A stretch of DNA of 64,000 nt from Streptomyces cellostaticus (GTDB lineage Bacteria > Actinomycetota > Actinomycetes > Streptomycetales > Streptomycetaceae), in assembly GCF_001513965.1 (NCBI RefSeq), contig NZ_KQ948022.1:194850-258849 (forward strand), given 5' to 3'. A program made the translations under genes and the position numbers. Under the pieces are notes generated by a model. The model saw nothing but the letters and a program-made list of their open reading frames with translations, was not told the DNA's origin and made no database searches. The number at the start of each line of letters is the position of its first letter. Within the stretch, counting starts at the first letter, position 1. Shown here in pieces: positions 59,745-64,000 of the stretch.

Positions 59745-60503
59745 CTACCGGGCGGTTGCGAAGTCCTGGGTCCAGTAGCTGCCCGGCTGTGCGAGACCGA
59801 CGCCGATCTCCTTGAACGAGCAGTTGAGGATGTTGGCCCGGTGCCCGGGGCTGGACATCCAGCCCGCCATGACCTGCTCGGGAGTGGTGTAGCCGTAGGC
59901 GACGTTCTCGCCGTAGGTGCTCCAGGCGTAGCCGGCACGCGTGATCCGGGCGCCGGGGTCGGACCCGTCGGAACCGGTGTGCGACATGTTCTGGTGGGCC
60001 GCCATGTCCTGGCTGTGCGCCTGCGCCACCTTGGTCAGGGTCGCGTCCAGGGTCACCGGGAAGCAACCGGCCTTGCTGCGCTCGGCGTTGACGAGTTGCA
60101 CGATGCGAGCGACGACCCCGGACGCCGTGGCGGTGGCCTTGGGGGTGCTCGGCGCAGCGGGGGCGGACGGGGTGGACGTGGGCTTCGTCGGCTTGGTGGT
60201 CTGGGGAGCGCTCGCAGAGGCGCTCGGAGTCTTCGACGGCACCGGAGCGGGCCGGCCGGTCTCGTGGTGCTTGTGGTGATGATTCCGGTGGTGGTGACCC
60301 CGGTGGTTCTTGGGGTGATGATGGCCGGCGGCCTGGTGCCGCCAGTCCGTGCCCGCGTACTTCTCGGCGCCCTCGGACTGATGGCCGCCGCCGTCCGGCC
60401 AGTCGGCACAGGCCATCGCGACGGACGGGATGCCCACGGCACCCATGGCGACTGCGGCTATGACCAGCCGCCGGTAGTGCTGCTTCTTACGATGCTGTGC
60501 CAT
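59745..60503 (-). CDS. Secreted CAP-domain (SCP-like) protein with His-rich linker
   Basis: The 252-residue precursor has a signal peptide (RLVIAAVAMGAVGIPSVAMA), a strongly His-rich stretch (about residues 57-80, groups of two and three His), a Pro/Thr/Ser linker and a C-terminal CAP domain (about 125-250). The CAP domain has the usual VQLVNAERSKAGC, AQAHSQDMAAHQNMSHTGSDG, AYGENVAYGYTTPEQVMAGWM, SPGHRANILNCSFKEIGVG blocks. Two His and a Glu (MSHT, YGENV, SPGHRANI) form the possible metal pocket. Function in actinobacteria is not established. The ATG at 60503 has GTGAGG as ribosome site; the upstream region has a promoter at 60599-60627. Confidence 0.88.
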   Translation of the reverse strand: MAQHRKKQHYRRLVIAAVAMGAVGIPSVAMACADWPDGGGHQSEGAEKYAGTDWRHQAAGHHHPKNHRGHHHRNHHHKHHETGRPAPVPSKTPSASASAPQTTKPTKPTSTPSAPAAPSTPKATATASGVVARIVQLVNAERSKAGCFPVTLDATLTKVAQAHSQDMAAHQNMSHTGSDGSDPGARITRAGYAWSTYGENVAYGYTTPEQVMAGWMSSPGHRANILNCSFKEIGVGLAQPGSYWTQDFATAR

Positions 60504-60598
60504 GCGTGACCTCACCCGGTAGTCGCCGAGCGCCCCATGTGCGGCTGACTCTGCGCGGACCCCGCTCCTGAGCTGCGGAGACGTTGTGCGGGTCGTCA

Positions 60599-60627
60599 TT
60601 GTTAGGACGGCTTCACAGAGAGGGCAA
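60599..60627 (-). promoter_or_regulatory. Promoter of the CAP-domain gene
   Basis: On the minus strand TTGCCC (60622-60627) and TAACAA (60599-60604) are spaced by 17 bp. The predicted start is near 60592, giving a leader of about 90 bases. Confidence 0.5.
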
Positions 60628-60925
60628 AGCCCCTTCGTACTACCTTGCTTCGTAGAGCTGGGCGGCCCTTGCCAAGGGCTGCCGAGCGTGCTGGTCCGGT
60701 GTCGGCCTCCTGACCGGCGAACCTGTCACCCCGTCAGAAGGCCTGTCCGTCTCGAAGAACGGGTGAAATCGCCGCGTGGCCGGAGCGCCGTCGGGTCGGA
60801 CGCGCCCGGCGCCTGCGTCAAGCCGGACAAATCCCATATGTCGATCGAGCGGCATCTACTATCCGGCATGCCTAGCTCTCGGAGATGACGTGACGGATGT
60901 CACGGAACCAAAGTCGACACCGGTG
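60628..60925. other. Roughly 300-bp region with no supported gene
   Basis: Between the CAP promoter and the end of the TetR gene no credible frame is seen. GC content is a little lower than in the genes, and no strong hairpin or palindrome was found. Confidence 0.4.
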
Positions 60926-61480
60926 TCACGGCGTGTGCAGCAGGGCGTGGGCGGCGTCGCGCGCCTGGCGGGCGGGTTCGGGTGTGGCGAAGAGTGCCGC
61001 GGTGACGATCGCTCCCTCGGCCAGGAGCGCGAGCCGTCCGGCGAGCTCGGCGGGTCGCCCGGCTGCCTCGACGAGGTCGGTCAGGTAGGCGTGGAAGGCC
61101 TGCTTGTGGTGCCGTGCTTGCTCGGCCACCTGGGGTGAGACCGCGCCGAGCTCGCCGAAGGAGTTGATGAAGGCGCACCCGCGGTAGCCCGGCTCGGAGA
61201 ACCACGCGTACAGCCAGTCGAACACCGCCGTGATCCGCTCCTCGGGCGTCGGCTGTGCGTCTACGTGGCCGGCGAGAGCCCGCAGCCACTGCGCATCCCG
61301 CTGTCGCAGGAACTCCAGCACGAGCGCGTCCTTGGAGGGGAACAGTGCGTACAGACGCTTGAGCGGCACGCCCGATGCGTTGCGCACCGCGTCCATCCCC
61401 ACCGTCTGGATGCCGCGGCTGTAGAACAGCTCTCCGGCCGCATCCAGCACCCGCTGCCGGGTCGGTTCCTGCTCCGCCAT
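60926..61480 (-). CDS. TetR-family repressor of the adjacent NTF2-like gene
   Basis: The 184-residue protein has an N-terminal TetR HTH (about residues 9-55: QRVLDAAGELFYSRGIQTVGMDAVRNASGVPLKRLYALFPSKDALV) and an AcrR/TetR-C-like effector half (RGCAFINSFGELGAVSPQVAEQAR). ATG at 61480 follows AAGGAACAGAG. It is divergent from an NTF2-like gene, and two 16-bp operators, GAGAACG-NN-CGTTCTC, lie between them, which strongly suggests autoregulation and control of the neighbour. The ligand is unknown, probably a small organic compound. Confidence 0.9.
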   Translation of the reverse strand: MAEQEPTRQRVLDAAGELFYSRGIQTVGMDAVRNASGVPLKRLYALFPSKDALVLEFLRQRDAQWLRALAGHVDAQPTPEERITAVFDWLYAWFSEPGYRGCAFINSFGELGAVSPQVAEQARHHKQAFHAYLTDLVEAAGRPAELAGRLALLAEGAIVTAALFATPEPARQARDAAHALLHTP

Positions 61481-61510
61481 CTCTGTTCCTTGCCTGGGGG
61501 CCCTTGCTTG

Positions 61511-61526
61511 GAGAACGTGCGTTCTC
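61511..61526. promoter_or_regulatory. TetR operator 1 (GAGAACGTGCGTTCTC)
   Basis: Inverted repeat of seven bases around TG, 31 bp upstream of the TetR start. The same arms recur 35 bp away at 61546. Confidence 0.75.
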
Positions 61527-61545
61527 TACTCTAGCAAGAGTCACC

Positions 61546-61561
61546 GAGAACGTTCGTTCTC
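61546..61561. promoter_or_regulatory. TetR operator 2 (GAGAACGTTCGTTCTC)
   Basis: Second copy of the operator, with TT at the centre, 64 bp upstream of the NTF2-like start. The two centres are 35 bp apart. The segment between them would hold both divergent promoters. Confidence 0.75.
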
Positions 61562-61624
61562 GCTTTGTTGCAAGGGGCTCGCCGGATCTGTGGCGCGCCC
61601 GGAGTCCGAAGGAGTTGAGCCGAC

Positions 61625-62098
61625 ATGACCGAGGCCACCCGCCCGCCGGTACCGCCGTTCACCCGAGAGAGCGCCATCGAGAAGGTCCGTCTGGCCGAGG
61701 ACGCGTGGAACACCCGTGATCCACGCAAGGTGTCGCTGGGCTACACGGTGGACTCACGCTGGCGCAACCGCTCGGAGTTCGCCACCGGCCGGGACGAGAT
61801 CGTCGCGCTGCTGACGCGCAAGTGGAACACCGAGCTCGACTACCGGCTCATCAAGGAGCTGTGGGCCCACGACGGCAACCGCATCGCTGTGCGCTTCGCC
61901 TACGAACACCGCGACGACGCCGGGAACTGGTACCGCTCCTACGGCAACGAGAACTGGGAGTTCGACGAGCACGGGCTGATGCACACCCGCCACGCCTCCA
62001 TCAACACGCTCCCGATCGCCGAGTCCGAGCGCGCGTACTTCTGGCCGCTGGGCCGCCGTCCCGACGACCACCCGGGCCTCAGCGACCTCGGCTTCTGA
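61625..62098 (+). CDS. NTF2-like/DUF1348 small protein
   Basis: The 157-residue cytoplasmic protein matches the DUF1348 branch of the NTF2-like fold: [76 protein letters not shown] and [29 protein letters not shown]. The family is conserved, but its reaction is not established; the fold usually forms a pocket for a small hydrophobic ligand. ATG at 61625 follows AAGGAG. It is regulated with the divergent TetR gene through the two operators. Confidence 0.9.
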   Translation: MTEATRPPVPPFTRESAIEKVRLAEDAWNTRDPRKVSLGYTVDSRWRNRSEFATGRDEIVALLTRKWNTELDYRLIKELWAHDGNRIAVRFAYEHRDDAGNWYRSYGNENWEFDEHGLMHTRHASINTLPIAESERAYFWPLGRRPDDHPGLSDLGF

Positions 62099-62660
62099 GA
62101 CACCGTCTCTTCGCGCCGTTCGCCCTGGGACAGCGACGGCGTGTCGACGGCGGACAGGGTGTGGCGAGCTGCTCGCCGGTCAGGACCACGAACCCCGCGG
62201 CAGCGCGAACGCCGCGTCCCTTTCCGCGGCCATGCGGGTCGTTGTGCCGAGGCGGGCCGGAGAATCGTCAGCTCGGCGAGCCGGCGGGCCGCTCCCTCCT
62301 CGTCGGGAGGGGACGGCCCGCCGGACGCCGCGCAGCGCGCAGTCCGCAGCGCGCAGTCCACAGCGGTCAGGAAGCTGCGCGTCGCCGCATGGTGCAGGCC
62401 CGCTCGCTCCAGGGCTTCGCCGTCGGGGCACGCTTGCTTGAGGGCTCGGGGGTGGTCGCCCTCGTCCCGGTAGCAGCCGGCCGCGGACAGCAGATGGCAG
62501 CGTATGCCGACGCGTTGGCGCGCCGGATCCAGAACAGGAACTGCGCAGTCGTGCCAGAGGGGAGGCGGCGTTCGCCGCGACGGGCGCCCTTGATTCACCC
62601 TTGCCCCCGCCGCAGCGCCGCCCCCCCCGGCCGCGATCCGCTGGGCCTGCCCGGATGGAT
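62099..62660. other. 562-bp region with no supported gene, possible decayed sequence
   Basis: A minus-strand frame here has some protein-like stretches (RCHLLSAAGCYRDEGDHPRALKQ, then HHAATRSFLTAVDCALR), suggestive of a former repeat-rich regulator, but no family, start or consistent domain can be named. A 14-base tandem motif GCAGCGCGCAGTCC occurs twice near 62333-62360. I see no intact gene. Confidence 0.35.
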
Positions 62661-63965
62661 TCAGGCCGGTTCGCCCCGCCAGGCGCCGTCTCGTTGCGCC
62701 CAGCGCACGGCGGGTGCCACCGCGAGCCCGGCCGCCGCGAACACCACGCCCAGCACCGCCCAGCCCAGCCTGCCGTGGGCGATCGCGGTGACCGTGACCA
62801 GGGCCGGTCCCGCCATCATCCCGGCCGACATGCCCGCGCCGAACACGCCCTGGTAGACGCCGTGCGCGCGGGCGTCGGCGAGTTCGTAACCGAGGGTCCA
62901 GCCACCGGCCGCCGACAACACCTCCGCGAAGACCTGCACCACCGCCCCGGCGGTCAGCGACAGCACCGCCCACACGGGGGACAGGCCCGCGGACACGGCG
63001 TACCCCGCGCAGGCCGCCGCCAGGAGCAGCCCCGACCAGCCCATCGCCCGTACCGCGCTGGGTACGCGGGAGGCCCGGCGGGCGACCCGCACCTGAAGGA
63101 GCGCCACCAGCACACAGTTGACGATCATCAGCAGGGCCGCCGTCCAGCGCGGCGCCTCGGTCCGCTCCACGATCCACAGCGGCAGCCCGACCTCGGAGAG
63201 GGTGTACTGCACGACCAGCACCGCGTTGAGTACGGTCACCGTCAGGAACGGCAGGTCGCGCACCGCTCGCCAGCGGTCCGCGGCCGGGGCCTCGGCGTCC
63301 GGGGCCGCGCGCTCGCCGACATGCGGCGCCAGCGGCATCCGCGGTACCAGCAGCGCCGGACCCGCGAAGGACAGGGCGTTGAGCACGATCACCGTCATGT
63401 ACGCGCCGCGCGAGTCCAGTTGCAGCGCGACCGCACCCAGCGCGCCCCCCACGCCCATCCCGACGTTCGTCACCATCCGCAGGTACGCCCGCGCCTCCAC
63501 CCGCGTCGCCGCCGGCAGCACATCGGCATAAAGCGCGCCCTGCACCCCGCGGCTCGCCATCTGCAACCCGGTCGCGCAGATCACTGCGACGAGGAACCCG
63601 GCGTAGGAGTGCACCAGGGTGTACGCGGCCGTGGCGACCCCCGTGCCGCCCCACAGCAGGGCCCCGACCCGCCGGGCGCCCCACCGGTCCGCGGCCCGCC
63701 CGGCGGGTACCCCGGCGGCCACGCCGACCAGGCCCGCGGCCGTCAGCCCGAGCCCGACCGCGGTCGTGTCGAGGCCGACGATGCGGGTGAAGTACAGGAT
63801 GCCGAGCGGGAAGTAGAGCCCGTTGCCGAGGGAGTTGACGGCGGTCAGCACGGTGGCGAGGCGCAGCGCCGGGGCGGCCGGCAGCAGCCCGCCCGCGCGG
63901 GTGGCGCGGTCCGGCTCCGGACTGCCGTCCTGGTCAGGGGCGTGTGAGAGTGGTGTCGTGGTCAT
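62661..63965 (-). CDS. MFS transporter
   Basis: The 434-residue membrane protein has about twelve transmembrane helices in two halves with a cytoplasmic charged loop in the middle (ERAAPDAEAPAADRWRAVRDL). The MFS motif A region is GVPAGRAADRWGARRV (about residues 81-96), close to the G.(L)aDR(f)GRR.. consensus. It would exchange or export a small molecule using the proton gradient. No substrate is suggested by neighbours; the NTF2-like gene is 560 bp away. The ATG at 63965 lacks a strong ribosome site. The window ends 35 bp further, so the upstream context is unknown. Confidence 0.87.
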   Translation of the reverse strand: MTTTPLSHAPDQDGSPEPDRATRAGGLLPAAPALRLATVLTAVNSLGNGLYFPLGILYFTRIVGLDTTAVGLGLTAAGLVGVAAGVPAGRAADRWGARRVGALLWGGTGVATAAYTLVHSYAGFLVAVICATGLQMASRGVQGALYADVLPAATRVEARAYLRMVTNVGMGVGGALGAVALQLDSRGAYMTVIVLNALSFAGPALLVPRMPLAPHVGERAAPDAEAPAADRWRAVRDLPFLTVTVLNAVLVVQYTLSEVGLPLWIVERTEAPRWTAALLMIVNCVLVALLQVRVARRASRVPSAVRAMGWSGLLLAAACAGYAVSAGLSPVWAVLSLTAGAVVQVFAEVLSAAGGWTLGYELADARAHGVYQGVFGAGMSAGMMAGPALVTVTAIAHGRLGWAVLGVVFAAAGLAVAPAVRWAQRDGAWRGEPA

Positions 63966-64000
63966 GTCCGACAGCCAACCCGGTGTCCGCTCGCGTCCGA

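Noticed and set aside
1-64000. Secondary-metabolite gene cluster or prophage
   Set aside because: No PKS, NRPS, terpene cyclase, lanthipeptide, capsid, terminase or integrase genes were recognised; the flavoprotein at 27704 and the oxidase at 44858 stand alone.

Overview
The window is high-GC actinobacterial chromosome, almost certainly from a Streptomyces species. The evidence is very strong GC bias at third codon positions, many GTG starts, ATGA/GTGA stop-start overlaps, Tat and Sec secreted hydrolases, ROK/LacI/IclR/TetR regulators beside sugar and peptide ABC transporters, a secreted phospholipase D of the Streptomyces type, and regulatory partner-switching phosphatase/kinase genes. No rRNA, tRNA, CRISPR array, complete insertion sequence or phage module was recognised. 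The layout looks like a chromosomal arm: mostly intact accessory operons separated by decayed islands.

Positions 1-5013: a lipid/glycerol-phosphate cluster (TetR, GlpD, an alkyl-DHAP-synthase-like FAD enzyme and a diacylglycerol-kinase-like enzyme), with a decayed copy of the GlpD C-terminus at the window edge. Positions 5162-10960: secreted peptidases (an SXXK serine hydrolase and two S33/TAP-like peptidases) and a DUF2993 membrane protein. Positions 11200-17507: an alpha-glucoside utilisation unit (LacI repressor; binding protein; two permeases; GH13 glucosidase) with two copies of one operator palindrome. Positions 17594-26781: an opp/dpp-type importer with fused ATPases, a ROK kinase, a ROK repressor and an M81 (MlrC-like) peptidase.

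Positions 26826-32107: a lytic transglycosylase-like protein, a phytoene-desaturase-like flavoprotein, then about 2.5 kb of decay (aldehyde dehydrogenase remnant, frameshifted histidine kinase and response regulator with an expanded 9-bp repeat). Positions 32108-37193: a STAND/NB-ARC-TPR ATPase convergent with a CDP-glycerol-transferase-like protein whose coding sequence carries five perfect 7-bp repeats, a candidate phase-variable locus, and then a transglutaminase-like protein. Positions 37228-46976: valyl-tRNA synthetase, secreted phospholipase D, a trypsin-like protease with WxDGE repeats, a small exported protein and a Tat-exported L-amino-acid oxidase. Positions 46996-49959: a GH127-type enzyme with a GH2 remnant after its stop and a CebR-like box in its promoter region.

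Positions 50110-57489: a Ser/Thr kinase, an ArsR remnant and a 345-bp tandem duplication, an IclR regulator, a SpoIIE-type phosphatase convergent with an RsbW-like kinase, and an IclR-glycerol kinase pair. Positions 57470-63965: a FUSC-type membrane protein, a His-rich CAP-domain secreted protein, a TetR/NTF2-like divergent pair with two identical-type 16-bp operators, and an MFS transporter.

How the parts work together: much of the window is about extracellular scavenging (proteases, phospholipase, glycosidases, amino acid oxidase) with matching importers and repressors, plus glycerol/phospholipid turnover (PLD, GlpK, GlpD, the ether-lipid-like enzyme and the lipid kinase). Several promoters place a TANNNT -10 box six to eight bases before the ATG, which suggests leaderless transcripts. 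All functional names are inferred from recognisable motifs and family resemblance, without database searches.
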